Shown here: piece after piece, positions 44,624 to 54,218 of the stretch
Numbering within the stretch: the stretch's first letter is position 1
Layout: the number at the start of each line of letters is the position of its first letter
Assembly: GCF_003254465.1 (NCBI RefSeq)
Contig: NZ_QDFI01000022.1
Span: forward strand, 1-60,359
From: Meridianimarinicoccus zhengii
Lineage (GTDB): Bacteria > Pseudomonadota > Alphaproteobacteria > Rhodobacterales > Rhodobacteraceae
Length of the DNA stretch: 60,359 nucleotides
Direction of reading: 5' to 3'
The notes under the pieces: model-generated
What the model was told of the DNA's origin: nothing
What the model saw: only the letters and a program-made list of their open reading frames with translations
The model's database searches: none
Position numbers and translations under genes: made by a program

Positions 44624-45589
44624 TCAGCCGCGCCACGTGGGTCCGGCAGGATCGGCGGTGCCAACCACATGGTAAAGTGCCGCCTCGCCCGACATCGACG
44701 GAACGGCCGCGTGTTCGACCCCCTCGGGCACGCTCATCGTGTCGCCGGGCGCGAGGATCGTCGTGCCGCCATCCCACGTCACGCGCCAATGCCCGCGCAC
44801 CGGCATCAGGACCGAAGGCCGGTCGTGGCGGTGCGGTGCATCGCTGGCGGACGCCCGCGTGACCAGATGCACCTCGAAGCCGGGGCGGTCCGGCAGCAGC
44901 CCGTCGGCGCCGATGACCTTCACCGGGTCGGGGTCGGCCATTGCCGCCATGTCCCAGTAGCGCGCGACATGGTTCGGGATCACCTCCGCCGCCACGGGTT
45001 CGGGGAACGCGGCCAGTTCGGCATCGCTCGGGACCGGCATGGGGCCAACACCGTCAGGGAGTTGCTGGCCCTTCTTCGTGTCATAAAGCCGCCCCTGTTC
45101 GGACAGCACGAGACCATGGTCGCGCGCGTCCTCGATCACCTGCGGCGCCCAGATCACGCCGCCGCCCGCGTCGTCGCCGCCGAGGATCGCCATGATCATC
45201 CCGTAGTCGGTGCCGATATTCTCGAACCCACGAAAGATGCCGGTCGGGATGTTGAAGATGTCGCCTTCCTCCAGCACGACCGACCCGGCATCGCCCCAGC
45301 GGCCCCAGAAGAACCGCCAGCGGCCGGACAGCACGAAGAATACCTCGGCCGTGCGGTGGCTGTGCAGGCTGTTGCGGCAATGGGGCGGCTGGCCCGCCGC
45401 GCCGATGTTGAACCCATGGGGGATCGCGATGTGGACATGCTGGTCGGGGCTTTCTGAGACGCCGCCGCCGATGATGGTGAAATTCTCCTTCTTGTCGCTG
45501 CCGGGCGTGTGGGCGTCGATGAACGCGGTCTTGCAGGGCCGCAGCTCACCGTAGCGGACGATGCGATCTGTCAGATCGTGGGATGTCAT
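44624..45589 (-). CDS. Two-domain cupin protein
   Basis: 321 residues with two cupin folds. The first reads HSHRTAEVFFVLSGRWRFFWG (metal His/Glu), the second RHDRPSVLMPVRGHWRVTWDGG. Such proteins are often metal-dependent dioxygenases or isomerases in aromatic or sugar-acid breakdown, but the motifs do not name a substrate. The ATG at 45587-45589 overlaps by 4 nt the stop of a 50-codon frame that fills the gap to the upstream SnoaL-like gene. There is no good Shine-Dalgarno sequence of its own, so translation may depend on that coupling. Confidence 0.82.
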   Translation of the reverse strand: MTSHDLTDRIVRYGELRPCKTAFIDAHTPGSDKKENFTIIGGGVSESPDQHVHIAIPHGFNIGAAGQPPHCRNSLHSHRTAEVFFVLSGRWRFFWGRWGDAGSVVLEEGDIFNIPTGIFRGFENIGTDYGMIMAILGGDDAGGGVIWAPQVIEDARDHGLVLSEQGRLYDTKKGQQLPDGVGPMPVPSDAELAAFPEPVAAEVIPNHVARYWDMAAMADPDPVKVIGADGLLPDRPGFEVHLVTRASASDAPHRHDRPSVLMPVRGHWRVTWDGGTTILAPGDTMSVPEGVEHAAVPSMSGEAALYHVVGTADPAGPTWRG

Positions 45590-45738
45590 TGGATTACCAT
45601 TATTGTCATGCAGTTGAAGGGCGAAGCTGAGGCCAGCGCCGCCCCTGGCGGTCGCAGGTTCAGCCGCTGCGCACGCAGGCTCGCGCGGTGGGCGTGGAAC
45701 CGCCGCGCGACTTCGCTGTGCGTCAGACGGCGGGCCAT
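45586..45738 (-). CDS. Small ORF (50 aa) bridging two operon genes; product unknown
   Basis: An open frame of 50 codons runs from an ATG at 45738-45736 to a TGA at 45588-45586. It starts MARRLTHSEVARRFHAHR and is Arg/Ala-rich; it ends CMTIMVIQ. Its ATG shares one base with the SnoaL-like gene's TGA (TGATG), and its TGA overlaps the cupin ATG (ATGA). Both junctions are the coupling type used elsewhere in this cluster. It may be a small basic protein, or just a translational bridge between the two halves of the island. No known family is recognised, and chance is possible in GC-rich DNA. Confidence 0.45.
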   Translation of the reverse strand: MARRLTHSEVARRFHAHRASLRAQRLNLRPPGAALASASPFNCMTIMVIQ

Positions 45739-46727
45739 CACACGGCGCCCGTATGCATGAGGATCTGCTTCCAGATCGCTGTTTCATCGAACAACGTCCA
45801 TTCGCGCCGTAGAAGGACTGGGCCGCTCCCCAGCCGCCCGAATTCCCCATGCGTGATGCCCATCACGTGCACCGGCGCGCCCGTGGGCGCACCGAAACGG
45901 CCCCAGCCGTCATGGGTGCCGGTCAGGCTCCAGCGGATGGCGGCGCGCGGCGGCATGTAGGGGTCGTCGCGCCCGATACGGTGATGGATCGCGAACGCCG
46001 CCGACGGGAAGGCGGCGCGCAGCCCCATCCAGAACCGGTCCGCCGCATCGTGCCCGTGCCCGGTGACCCCGCCGGGATATTCCAGATGCGCCGCGCGGTC
46101 GTAGACTGTCGGGATCGCGGCCATGTCGGCCCTCATGATGCGTGTCAGAAGATCCGCCAGCCGCCCGCCCCATGCGTTGTCGTTGCCGCCGCCGGCATAT
46201 GGGCCGGGCTGGTCGATGGCCGGGGCGAAGGTCGGCGTGCAGGCGCCGGGTCCGCCCTCGCGTGTGATCAGGTCACGGGCGTAGTCCTGCGGCGTCCATC
46301 CCATCTGGCGCACGATGGCGCCCTGGTCGCGGATCAGCCATTCGTCGTCGATGCGGTTGTCCTTCGCGTGACAGTCCGCGAGGATGCGATAGGTCAGCCG
46401 CCGCCCCGTCGCGGGACCGTAAACGCCTTCGCCGGTATGGGTCGCGGTGGACAGGATGCGGTGCGACGACAGCATCCCGTCCTCGGGCGTGCCCGACCAG
46501 ATCACGTCCTCCCCCAGCAGCGTCCGGTCGGGAAACTCGGCCAGCGTCGCCATGGTCGCCGCGATCACCCCGCCATTGCCATGGGTGATCCCGCCGGGCG
46601 TCCGCACGACGATGTCGGGCGCATAGTAATCGTGCAGGGTGGCGATCCCCCGATCCTCCCAGATCTCGCGGGTCACGCGCAGGATGTAGTCGGAGAAATC
46701 GGCGAATTTCGGGTCGAAACCTTTCAT
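45738..46727 (-). CDS. SnoaL/NTF2-like protein (tandem domains)
   Basis: 329 residues. Two SnoaL-type NTF2-like folds are in tandem, the first near residues 15-170 (FADFSDYILRVTREIW; DYYAPDIVVRTPGG; GNGGVIAATMATLAEFPDRT) and the second near 200-325 (MGITHGEFGRLG; WKQILMHTG at the C-terminus). Members of this fold act as ester or polyketide cyclases, dehydratases or isomerases, using acid/base residues in a conical pocket. The ATG at 46725-46727 is chosen over one nine bases upstream, because it forms ATGA with the LacI stop and has AAGGA in front. Two related proteins lie in the same island. Confidence 0.8.
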   Translation of the reverse strand: MKGFDPKFADFSDYILRVTREIWEDRGIATLHDYYAPDIVVRTPGGITHGNGGVIAATMATLAEFPDRTLLGEDVIWSGTPEDGMLSSHRILSTATHTGEGVYGPATGRRLTYRILADCHAKDNRIDDEWLIRDQGAIVRQMGWTPQDYARDLITREGGPGACTPTFAPAIDQPGPYAGGGNDNAWGGRLADLLTRIMRADMAAIPTVYDRAAHLEYPGGVTGHGHDAADRFWMGLRAAFPSAAFAIHHRIGRDDPYMPPRAAIRWSLTGTHDGWGRFGAPTGAPVHVMGITHGEFGRLGSGPVLLRREWTLFDETAIWKQILMHTGAV

Positions 46728-47743
46728 GATGTCCATCCTTCAGGCACGCGGGCGGAGCCGCGCAGGATCAGCGGGCCGTCGATCTCGATCCGCTGCGGCG
46801 CGCGGTCGGGGTCGTCGATCTGGTCCAGAAGCGTGTCGACCGTCGCGGCGATCATCCGGTTTAGCGGCTGGCGCAGGGTGGTCAGGTCATAGGCGCCCCA
46901 CGCTGCCAGCGGCACATCGTCGTAACCGACAACGGATATGTCCCGCCCCGGCACCAGCCCGGCAGCGCGCAGCGCGTCGATCACGGCGAAGGCCATATGG
47001 TCGTTTCCGACGAAAATCGCGTCAGGACAAACATTTGCATCCAGAAGCTCGCGGGCACAGCCCATCGCCGCCTCGCGGCTGTACATGCCGTCCATCACCG
47101 CGAGCGGCGCAAGCCCTGCCGCATCCATCGCATCCAGGAACCCGGCTTGCCGGTCCTGGCCGGTGGAGCTGCCCTGCCAGCCCGCGATATGGGCGATGCG
47201 CCGGTGTCCGCCCGCAATCAGGAACTCGGCGACCTTGCGCCCCCCGGCGCGGTTGGCCGAGGTGACGGCAGAACAGGACGGCAGATCCTGCCCGCGGTTG
47301 AACAGCACCACGGGCACGCCCGCCGCCTGCGCCCGCGCCGCGAGGTCCGAGCCGAGCGACACGGACGCCGCGACGATCCCGTCCACCTGGTAATCCATCA
47401 GGTCCTCCATCACCGCATCCACGCCGTCGGTGGAGTTTGGCGTGGTGAAGATGAGGATCCGGTAACCACGATCCTGCAGCGCCAGCGACAGCCGTTCCAG
47501 GGCCACCGGGTAGAACTGGTTCTCGAGATAGGCGACCACCAGCCCGATGATCCGGCTGCGCCCCGATACCATGGCGCGCGCGAGCACGTTGGGGCGGTAG
47601 CCCAGCTCCTCCGCCGCGCGGCGCACCTTTTCGATGGTCTTGCGCGATGCCGATGCGCCGGGCGTGAAGACACGGCTGACCGCCGACTGGCTGACGCCTG
47701 CGCGGGCCGCGACCTCGGCCGATGTGACCTTGACCCCGCCCAT
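46724..47743 (-). CDS. LacI-family transcriptional regulator
   Basis: 339 residues. The N-terminal helix-turn-helix and hinge (KVTSAEVAARAGVSQSAVSRVF; AEELGYRPNVLARAM) is intact. The rest is a periplasmic-binding-like ligand domain (IIGLVVAYLENQFY; GIVAASVSLGSDL; FVGNDHMAFAVIDAL). It probably represses the island until the imported compound or a product binds. The gene overlaps the SDR upstream by 1 nt and the SnoaL-like gene downstream by 4 nt, so the repressor is made from the operon it is expected to control. A matching palindrome lies at 55370-55391. Confidence 0.9.
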   Translation of the reverse strand: MGGVKVTSAEVAARAGVSQSAVSRVFTPGASASRKTIEKVRRAAEELGYRPNVLARAMVSGRSRIIGLVVAYLENQFYPVALERLSLALQDRGYRILIFTTPNSTDGVDAVMEDLMDYQVDGIVAASVSLGSDLAARAQAAGVPVVLFNRGQDLPSCSAVTSANRAGGRKVAEFLIAGGHRRIAHIAGWQGSSTGQDRQAGFLDAMDAAGLAPLAVMDGMYSREAAMGCARELLDANVCPDAIFVGNDHMAFAVIDALRAAGLVPGRDISVVGYDDVPLAAWGAYDLTTLRQPLNRMIAATVDTLLDQIDDPDRAPQRIEIDGPLILRGSARVPEGWTS

Positions 47744-48516
47744 CAGCCCGCCGTCCAGCCCCCGTCGATCATCAGCGCCGTGCCCGTCACCAGAGCCGCC
47801 GCGTCCGAAGCGAGCCAGACCGCGGCACCCATGATGTCCTCGACCTCGCCCGCGCGTCCGAGCTTGATCTTGCTTTCGATCCATTTGCGCTTGTCCGGGT
47901 CGTCGAAAGTGGGGCGCGTCAGATCGGTCAGCACGAAGGTCGGGCAGATCGTGTTCACGCGGATCTGCGAAGGGCCCCATTCGATCGCCATGGCCTTGGT
48001 CATGCCCTCGACGGCGTGCTTCGACGCGCAATATGTGGCCCGGTCGACGCCGCCTACATGGCCCATCTGCGACGAGATGGTGATGAGCGACCCGGGCCGT
48101 CCCGCCGCCAACAGACCGCGCGCCACGGCTTGTGCCAGGAAATACGCGCCGCGCAGGTTGATGCCCATGACGGCGTCGAAATCCGCCGGAGTCGTTTCCC
48201 GCGCCGGGCCATGCCGCGCAAGCCCCGCGGCGTTCAGGAGGATGTCGAACGGCCCGGCATCGGCCACTGCCGCCGCCGTCGCGTCCGCATCCGCGATGTC
48301 GAGCGGCAGCGCGTTCGCGTCCCAGCCCCGCGCGGTCATCTGGTCCGCCAGTTCCGTCAGCGCCTCGGCCCGCCGGGCGGACAGGGTCACCGCCGCCCCC
48401 GCTTCGGCCAGTGCCGTGGCGCACGCGAGCCCGATGCCTGACGACGCGCCCGCCACCAGCGCGCGCTTGCCATCCAGCCGGAAGGACGGGGTGCTGGGCA
48501 GGGTGTCGGTCGTCAT
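47743..48516 (-). CDS. Short-chain dehydrogenase/reductase (SDR)
   Basis: 257 residues, classical SDR. Coenzyme motif GASSGIGLACATALA (TGxxxGxG type), NAAG, Ser of ITISSQMG, and the catalytic YCASKHAV (Tyr/Lys) are present. DGGWTAG closes it. It oxidises or reduces a hydroxy/keto substrate with NAD(P). Preceded by a SnoaL-like gene with 1-bp spacing to its end, and followed by LacI with a 1-nt overlap. It resembles gluconate 5-dehydrogenase-type SDRs by layout, but substrate is not shown. Confidence 0.9.
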   Translation of the reverse strand: MTTDTLPSTPSFRLDGKRALVAGASSGIGLACATALAEAGAAVTLSARRAEALTELADQMTARGWDANALPLDIADADATAAAVADAGPFDILLNAAGLARHGPARETTPADFDAVMGINLRGAYFLAQAVARGLLAAGRPGSLITISSQMGHVGGVDRATYCASKHAVEGMTKAMAIEWGPSQIRVNTICPTFVLTDLTRPTFDDPDKRKWIESKIKLGRAGEVEDIMGAAVWLASDAAALVTGTALMIDGGWTAG

Positions 48517-48517
48517 G

Positions 48518-49573
48518 TCAGCGCTCTCCCACGGGGAAAGGCGCGCGAACGGGCACCCGCGCCTTGGTCATCTCGCGCATCCGCGCCAGCACGTCGACGC
48601 CCGTCTGCCGATGCGCGTCCAGCAGGTCCACCAGAACCCAGTTTTCGCGAATCAGCCCGCCCTCCAGCCGCCAGAAATCGAGGCTGCGGAGCGTGATCTC
48701 CCGCCCGGCCGGGGCGATGCCGAGCCAGCCGTCATGGCTGAGCGTGAGCCGCATGTTGGGCCAGCCGGTTTCGCAGACGTAATCCCCCGCGGCCACCCAA
48801 TGCGACCCAAGATCAGCACCGCTGTCGAGCCGCCGGTCGGGCATGGCGCGCAGGAAGGGGATCTGGTGCCAGTTGCGGAAGCCCGCGATGCCCCGCGCGG
48901 TGCCGATGCCGGCGGGTCCATACCACAGGCAGGCCGGGTGCCAGTAGCGGTCGAGCCGCATCACGGCGGGGTCCGGGTCGGCGGGATGGCGGCAGAGGTC
49001 GGTCAGCATCGCCTGCACGTGGGCCAGCGCCGCCGCCCCGTCGCCCGAAACGGCCAGCCCGTCGCCCGACATCGGCGCGGGCGTGCACAGGAACGCGCCC
49101 AGTTGCGGCACCATGGGCCATGCGCCCGCCTGCATCATCAGTTCGGGAATGTCCCAGATGATCTGCGCCTCGGCGATGCGGTCGTCCTCGATCCGGTAGA
49201 ACTCGTGGTAGCGCATATGTGCGAGGTGCCCCGTCGGCGGGATGCCGAGGAACGGCCCGGCGAAGGTGCCCATGTAATTGCCCATACACCCGACCCAGTC
49301 GGCGCCTTCGGGCGTGCGCCCCGCCATAACGATCATGTCGCGCCGTTCCAGGTCGGGCATGGCGTCCGCGAGCGGCCCGAGAGCCGCGTCCCAGAACCCC
49401 GCGCCCCCGGTCACGTGGCCGAACGGGTGGCACAGGTGCAGCACCGCATCGGGGGCGACGGCCGCGATCACCGCGTCACGCGCGGCGGCGGGCTGCCCCG
49501 AAGCAAGGGCTGCGCGGAACGGAACGAGGCTGCGTTTCAGGTCCGCCGGGGCGATGGCCGCGTCGATGGTCAC
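48518..49573 (-). CDS. SnoaL/NTF2-like protein (tandem domains)
   Basis: 351 residues. It is clearly related to the divergent protein at 55405: both share HPFG...G, a [14 protein letters not shown] block, an LYGPAGIG/WWGPEGIG block, and the end block ENWV(L/F)(V/I)DLL...GVD(V/L)LAR. Two SnoaL-like folds in tandem are implied. Metal-independent isomerase, cyclase or dehydratase chemistry is expected. The start overlaps the HisD-family gene by 4 nt. No substrate is evident. Confidence 0.8.
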   Translation of the reverse strand: MTIDAAIAPADLKRSLVPFRAALASGQPAAARDAVIAAVAPDAVLHLCHPFGHVTGGAGFWDAALGPLADAMPDLERRDMIVMAGRTPEGADWVGCMGNYMGTFAGPFLGIPPTGHLAHMRYHEFYRIEDDRIAEAQIIWDIPELMMQAGAWPMVPQLGAFLCTPAPMSGDGLAVSGDGAAALAHVQAMLTDLCRHPADPDPAVMRLDRYWHPACLWYGPAGIGTARGIAGFRNWHQIPFLRAMPDRRLDSGADLGSHWVAAGDYVCETGWPNMRLTLSHDGWLGIAPAGREITLRSLDFWRLEGGLIRENWVLVDLLDAHRQTGVDVLARMREMTKARVPVRAPFPVGER

Positions 49574-50898
49574 TCCGCGGCCTCCACCGGCTGCGCCGCC
49601 GCACCATAGGCCACGTTTCGGCCGCCATAGCGGCGCACGCGGACATTACACTGCTCGGCATGGCCGACGAACCCTTCGAGCATGCAGAGCCGCGAGCCAT
49701 AGGCACCGATCTCCGCCGCCGCCGCATCGGTCAGCACCTTCTGATAGGAATGGGTCTTGAGGAACTTGCCCACCCACAGCCCGCCGGTGTAGCGCCCGGC
49801 CTTTTTCGTGGGCAGCGTGTGGTTCGTGCCGATCACCTTGTCGCCGTTGGCCACGTTGGTGCGCGGCCCGAGGAACAGCGCGCCGTAGCTGTGCATGTGG
49901 TCGAGATACCAGTCGTCCCGGTCCGTCATGACCTGCACGTGTTCATAGGCCATGTCGTTGGCGACACGCAGCATCTCGTCGTGGCTGTCGCACAGGATCA
50001 CGTCGCCATAATCGCGCCAGGACACCGACGCCGTGTCGGCTGTGGGCAGGATGGCGAGCAGCCGGTCGATCTCGGCCAGCGTGCCCTCGGCCAGTTTGCG
50101 CGAGTTGGTGATGAGACACGCGGGGGAGTTGTAGCCATGCTCGGCCTGACCCAAGAGGTCGGTGGCGCAGATTTCCGCATCCACGGTGTCGTCCGCGATC
50201 ACCATGGTTTCGGTCGGCCCGGCGAACAGGTCGATCCCGACACGCCCGAACAACTGGCGCTTGGCCTCGGCCACGAAGGCGTTGCCGGGGCCCACGAGCA
50301 TGTGCACCGGGTCGATGGTTTCCGTCCCGATGGCCATGGCCCCCACCGCCTGTATACCGCCGAGACACAGGATTTCATGCGCGCCGCCCATGTGCATGGC
50401 GGCGACGATGGCCGGATGCGGTTCGCCCTTCACCGGCGGGGCCGAGGCGACGATCCGCGGCACCCCCGCCACCGACGCCGTCAGCACCGACATATGCGCC
50501 GAGGCGACCATGGGAAACTTGCCGCCCGGCACGTAGCAGCCCACGGATTGCACGGGGATGTTGCGATGCCCGAGGATGACGCCGGGAAGCGTTTCGACCT
50601 CGATATCGGTCATGGAGGCGCGCTGCGCCTGCGCGAAGCGGCGGATCTGGTCCTGCGCGAAGCGGATATCGGCCATGTCGCGGGCCGACACCTTCTGCAT
50701 CGCGGCCTCGATCTCGGACGGGCTCAGGCGGAACCGTTCGGGGGTGTAGCCGTCGAACTTCGCGCTGAGATCCCGCACGGCAGCGTCGCCGCGCGCCTCG
50801 ATATCCGCCAGCGTGGCCTCGACCGTCGCGCGGACCTTCGCATCATCCTCCGCCCGCTCCGCATCGGGTTTGCCGCGCTTGAGATGTTCGATTGCCAT
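49570..50898 (-). CDS. HisD-family NAD-dependent dehydrogenase (catabolic clade)
   Basis: 442 residues. It has the histidinol-dehydrogenase fold with [50 protein letters not shown] and [12 protein letters not shown]. These are variants of the biosynthetic motifs (AGPSEVLVIAD; NHVLPT) and no other his genes are near. Catabolic HisD homologues, notably (R)-2,3-dihydroxypropanesulfonate dehydrogenase (HpsN), oxidise a diol to an acid with two NAD. Here an ABC importer, not the usual TRAP system, lies next to it, so that substrate is unproven. It is the first enzyme downstream of the importer. Confidence 0.83.
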   Translation of the reverse strand: MAIEHLKRGKPDAERAEDDAKVRATVEATLADIEARGDAAVRDLSAKFDGYTPERFRLSPSEIEAAMQKVSARDMADIRFAQDQIRRFAQAQRASMTDIEVETLPGVILGHRNIPVQSVGCYVPGGKFPMVASAHMSVLTASVAGVPRIVASAPPVKGEPHPAIVAAMHMGGAHEILCLGGIQAVGAMAIGTETIDPVHMLVGPGNAFVAEAKRQLFGRVGIDLFAGPTETMVIADDTVDAEICATDLLGQAEHGYNSPACLITNSRKLAEGTLAEIDRLLAILPTADTASVSWRDYGDVILCDSHDEMLRVANDMAYEHVQVMTDRDDWYLDHMHSYGALFLGPRTNVANGDKVIGTNHTLPTKKAGRYTGGLWVGKFLKTHSYQKVLTDAAAAEIGAYGSRLCMLEGFVGHAEQCNVRVRRYGGRNVAYGAAAQPVEAAE

Positions 50899-50935
50899 GA
50901 TCCCGGCCCCTTGAGTCTGAAGATGTCGTCTGCGA

Positions 50936-51817
50936 TCAGCCTTTGACCGCGCCCGCGGTCAGGCCGCTGACGATCTGGCGCTGGAACACCATCACGAGCA
51001 CGAACAGCGGTGCCGTGGCCGACACCACCGCGGCGACGGCGAACATCACGTTGCCCTCCGTGTAGGTCGTCCCGAGAAACGCCGCGATTTCCGGCACCAT
51101 CGTGCGGTTGCTTTCCGACAGCAGCATCGAGGTCACCGCGAAGTCGTTATAGGCCAGCAGGAAGCTGAACAGCCCCGTGGTGATGACCCCCGGCCACATC
51201 ACCGGCACGATCACGTGCCGGAACGCCTGGAACTGGGTGCAGCCGTCCACCTTGGCGCTTTCGTCCAGTTCCTTGGGGATGTTCTGGAAGAAACTGTGCA
51301 GCATCCACAGCGTGAAGGGCTGGTTGATCGCGACCAGCACGATGATGGTCGTGGGCAATATGCCCCAGACGTTCCATTCGAAGAAGGGCAGCATGTAGCC
51401 CGCGACCAGCGTGATCGGGGGCATCGCGCGAAAGATCAGTGCCGTGATCAGCAGCCAGAATGTGTAGCGAAAGCCCGACCGCGACAGCGCGTAGCCGCCT
51501 AGCGTGCCGATGGTCAAAGACGTGCACACCACGAAGAAACACACGATGAAGGTGTTGATGGCCGCGCGCCAGAATTCCTCCTGCACCCATGCGCCTTCGT
51601 ATCCCGCGCCGGTGAAGGCGCTGCCATGGGTCTCCTGCGTGCGCGGGCCGGTCAGCGCGTCGGTCCAGTTGGTGATCGAGAAGAAATCCAGCTCGACCTT
51701 GAACGACCCCCAAAGCGTCCAGAGGAAGGGAAACGCCGCGAGCGTCAGCCACACCGCCACGAAGCCGTAGGTCGCGGCGCGCAGCGCAAGGGGCGGGGTC
51801 TGTGCCTTGGATGCCAT
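50936..51817 (-). CDS. Carbohydrate-type ABC permease (MalG-like)
   Basis: 293 residues with six predicted helices ([18 protein letters not shown] at the N-terminus). The EAA coupling loop reads [28 protein letters not shown]. It forms the channel with the MalF-like permease and is driven by the ATPase at 54219. The start ATG shares one base with the preceding stop (TGATG). A polar insert after helix 1 ([22 protein letters not shown]) is longer than usual for the family. Confidence 0.9.
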   Translation of the reverse strand: MASKAQTPPLALRAATYGFVAVWLTLAAFPFLWTLWGSFKVELDFFSITNWTDALTGPRTQETHGSAFTGAGYEGAWVQEEFWRAAINTFIVCFFVVCTSLTIGTLGGYALSRSGFRYTFWLLITALIFRAMPPITLVAGYMLPFFEWNVWGILPTTIIVLVAINQPFTLWMLHSFFQNIPKELDESAKVDGCTQFQAFRHVIVPVMWPGVITTGLFSFLLAYNDFAVTSMLLSESNRTMVPEIAAFLGTTYTEGNVMFAVAAVVSATAPLFVLVMVFQRQIVSGLTAGAVKG

Positions 51818-52842
51818 CAGGTCTTGCTCCGGAAATCGCGCCACGTGCGCACGAGCACCGGCGACAGCAGGATCGCCACACCCACGATGGTGATGACCGA
51901 GGTGGCGGCGGCGGCCGAGAGTTGCCGCGTTTCGCCGCCAAGATCGTTGAAGATGATCCAGGACAGCGACGTGGCGTGCGCCGCGGCGTTGAACCCGACG
52001 ATGGGTTCGAACATCCGGAAATTGTCCATCAGCTGGATCAACGCCACGAAGGTCACGAGCGGCATGAGATGCGGGATCACGACAAACCGCACCTGATCCC
52101 AGCGCGAGGCACCGTCGATCTGCGCGGCCTCGATCTGGTCCTTCGGCAGGGTCTGCAGCCCGGCGTAAAACACGACGAAGGCGAAGGGCGCCGAATGCCA
52201 CACGCCATAGACGATCAGCATGACCCATGTCAGCGGCGTGGACGCCTTGAGCGACAGGTCGGGATCGTTCGCCAGCCATTGCAGGAAGTTGCCGATGATG
52301 CCGCGGCTGTCCACCATCCAGAACAGGATGAGCGAGCCGACCAGCGGCGTGACGATCATCGGCAGGAGCGAGAAGAAGATCACCAGCCCCTTGAGCCGCC
52401 GATTGAGCGCGTTGACCGCCAGCGCGATCACCAGCCCCAGCGCGATCAGAAGCGGCGTGCAGGCGAAGGTGTAGGTCAGCGTGAAGGCCATCGCCCGGTA
52501 GAAGGGCAGGTTGCCCAGCCCCGAGACGAACGCGCTGATGCTGTCGGTTTCCGACCAGAGCGCGCCCACTTCGGCCACCGCGAGATGCCCGCGGTCGAGA
52601 TAGATGTCCCAGCCCACGAAGCGGCCCAGCGGACGCTCGGCCCGGATCTCCGCCGTGGCTTCCTGGTCGATGATGGTTTCCGTGGTGCACCCGAAGGGCC
52701 CGCAGTTTTCAACCTCGATCAGCACGGCCTCGTGCGGGGTGTGCACCGATTGCAGCACCACGGACACGATCGGGGCGGCGATGAACAGCAGCATCGCCAA
52801 ACCGGTGGGCAGGAAGAACCAGAAGAACGTGCGGTGTTTCAT
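51817..52842 (-). CDS. Carbohydrate-type ABC permease (MalF-like)
   Basis: 341 residues from the ATG at 52840-52842, which has GGAG just before; an upstream ATG lacks that. TM1 reads FFLPTGLAMLLFIAAPIVSVVLQ. A periplasmic loop of about 80 residues with two Cys (ENCGPFGCTTE) follows. The coupling loop is QIEAAQIDGASRWDQVRFVVIPHL. It pairs with the MalG-like permease. The Cys pair, three residues apart, could form a small disulphide loop. Confidence 0.9.
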   Translation of the reverse strand: MKHRTFFWFFLPTGLAMLLFIAAPIVSVVLQSVHTPHEAVLIEVENCGPFGCTTETIIDQEATAEIRAERPLGRFVGWDIYLDRGHLAVAEVGALWSETDSISAFVSGLGNLPFYRAMAFTLTYTFACTPLLIALGLVIALAVNALNRRLKGLVIFFSLLPMIVTPLVGSLILFWMVDSRGIIGNFLQWLANDPDLSLKASTPLTWVMLIVYGVWHSAPFAFVVFYAGLQTLPKDQIEAAQIDGASRWDQVRFVVIPHLMPLVTFVALIQLMDNFRMFEPIVGFNAAAHATSLSWIIFNDLGGETRQLSAAAATSVITIVGVAILLSPVLVRTWRDFRSKT

Positions 52843-52897
52843 GGCGCGCTCCGGGGCGGGCGGTCCGGCGGCCTGGGCCGCCATCGGGCGGGACGGA

Positions 52898-52916
52898 CGG
52901 GGCGCAGGGCGCCCCG
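52898..52916 (-). promoter_or_regulatory. Intra-operon hairpin after the second binding-protein gene
   Basis: CGGGGCGC (52898-52905), AGG, and GCGCCCCG (52909-52916) form a perfect 8-bp stem with a 3-nt loop, immediately past the binding-protein stop and before the permeases. No U-run follows. It matches the placement of the hairpin at 5447-5471 in the other importer operon. Confidence 0.5.
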
Positions 52917-52925
52917 CAGCGGGAT

Positions 52926-54152
52926 CTACTGCAGGTAGCCTGCTTCGCGGGCTGCGGCGCGATAGGCCGCCTCCACGTCCGCCAGCGCCTGTTCGGCGCT
53001 TTCGCGGCCCTGCATGAAATCGTCCAGCTCCGCCCCCAGTGCCGTGTGCATCAGTCCCATGTAGGGCAGCATCGGGTAGGGCGCGGTGCCCGCTTGCGCG
53101 GCATCAAAAACGCCTTCGGCGGCGGGGGTGGGTTCATATCCTTCGATCAGCCAGACAGCCTGCGTGGCGACCTCCTGATCGTCGAGGATCTCGGGGCGGA
53201 TGCCGTGCATCAGCGCGATGAATGTCGACTCGGCCTCTGCGTCCGGGATGTTCTTCGCCACGGTCCAGCCATCCCACCACAGCGTCGAAGCTGGAATGTC
53301 CCCGCCGCCCACGGTCAGGGGGCCGCCGATGGCGAACCCGGCGGCGACCTCGGGGGGCACGCCCTCGGCCGTGGGCAGGGTGGCGGCGCGCGAGCCCCAC
53401 ATGTTCATCAGCGCCACGTTGCCCGCGCGGAATTCCGCGTTGGTGGCGTTGCTGTCATGGGTCAGGAAATCGGGGTTCATGTATTCCGACAGCGCCTTCA
53501 TCATCTCCAGCGCGTTCACGCCCGCCTCGGAATTCACCGACGGCTCGGCGCTGCCGGGCACGAAGAACTGCCCGCCAAAGCCGAGATGCATGTTGACGAA
53601 TTCCTGTGCGAGGTTCCAGCCCGCGGCATAGGCGCCGCCGATCGGGTGGTCCATGATACCGGCGGAACGGATCGCCTCCGCCGCTTCGAGCATCTCTTCA
53701 TAGCTTGACGGCGGTTCCAGACCGACATGTTCGAGCACATCCGCGCGATAGACAAGGTGCTGGGCGTTGGCCATGAAGGCCACGGCCATGACCTGCCCGT
53801 CGATGGTGATAAGCTGGTTACGCAGGAGTCCCGCGCCGTGCTTTTCCACCAGATCGTCGAGCGGGCGGATCACGTCCGCGTTCATCAGCGCCACGATGGA
53901 CGAGTTGGCGATCACGGCCGATGTGTATTCGGCCGGGTTGCCCTGCATGCCGGGCAGGTTGATCTGCTGGTGATCAGCGGTCAGGTTCGTGCGCACCTCC
54001 GCCCCGGTGCAGGCCTGCGCACCCGCGCCCACGGTCTGGATCGCGGGAAACTCGTTGCCGATGATGCTGACGCGCGCGGTGATCTCGCAAGCGGCGGCAC
54101 CCTGGGCGGTGGCCGCGAACCCCGCGGCGAGAAGGATCGGTCCCAGCTTCAT
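52926..54152 (-). CDS. ABC extracellular solute-binding protein (carbohydrate type, family 1)
   Basis: 408 residues with a signal peptide (LGPILLAAGFAATAQGAAAC). The body has EITARVSIIGNEFPAIQTV, then the two-lobe family-1 fold including MALMNADVIRPLDDLVEKHG-like and FRAGNVALMNMWGSRAATLP stretches. It delivers a sugar, polyol or organic-acid type ligand to the permeases. GGAGAG-type sequence precedes the ATG. A hairpin separates it from the permease genes. No ligand can be named. Confidence 0.9.
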   Translation of the reverse strand: MKLGPILLAAGFAATAQGAAACEITARVSIIGNEFPAIQTVGAGAQACTGAEVRTNLTADHQQINLPGMQGNPAEYTSAVIANSSIVALMNADVIRPLDDLVEKHGAGLLRNQLITIDGQVMAVAFMANAQHLVYRADVLEHVGLEPPSSYEEMLEAAEAIRSAGIMDHPIGGAYAAGWNLAQEFVNMHLGFGGQFFVPGSAEPSVNSEAGVNALEMMKALSEYMNPDFLTHDSNATNAEFRAGNVALMNMWGSRAATLPTAEGVPPEVAAGFAIGGPLTVGGGDIPASTLWWDGWTVAKNIPDAEAESTFIALMHGIRPEILDDQEVATQAVWLIEGYEPTPAAEGVFDAAQAGTAPYPMLPYMGLMHTALGAELDDFMQGRESAEQALADVEAAYRAAAREAGYLQ

Positions 54153-54218
54153 GTCGGTCTCTCCCTGTTATCTGTCTGGGCAGCCCAGCGGGCGTGGCCC
54201 GGTCTTTCGGTTGTTGCG

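Noticed and set aside
49570-50898. Histidine biosynthesis role for the HisD-family gene
   Set aside because: Motifs diverge from biosynthetic HisD and no other his gene is nearby; it sits in an importer-linked catabolic block.
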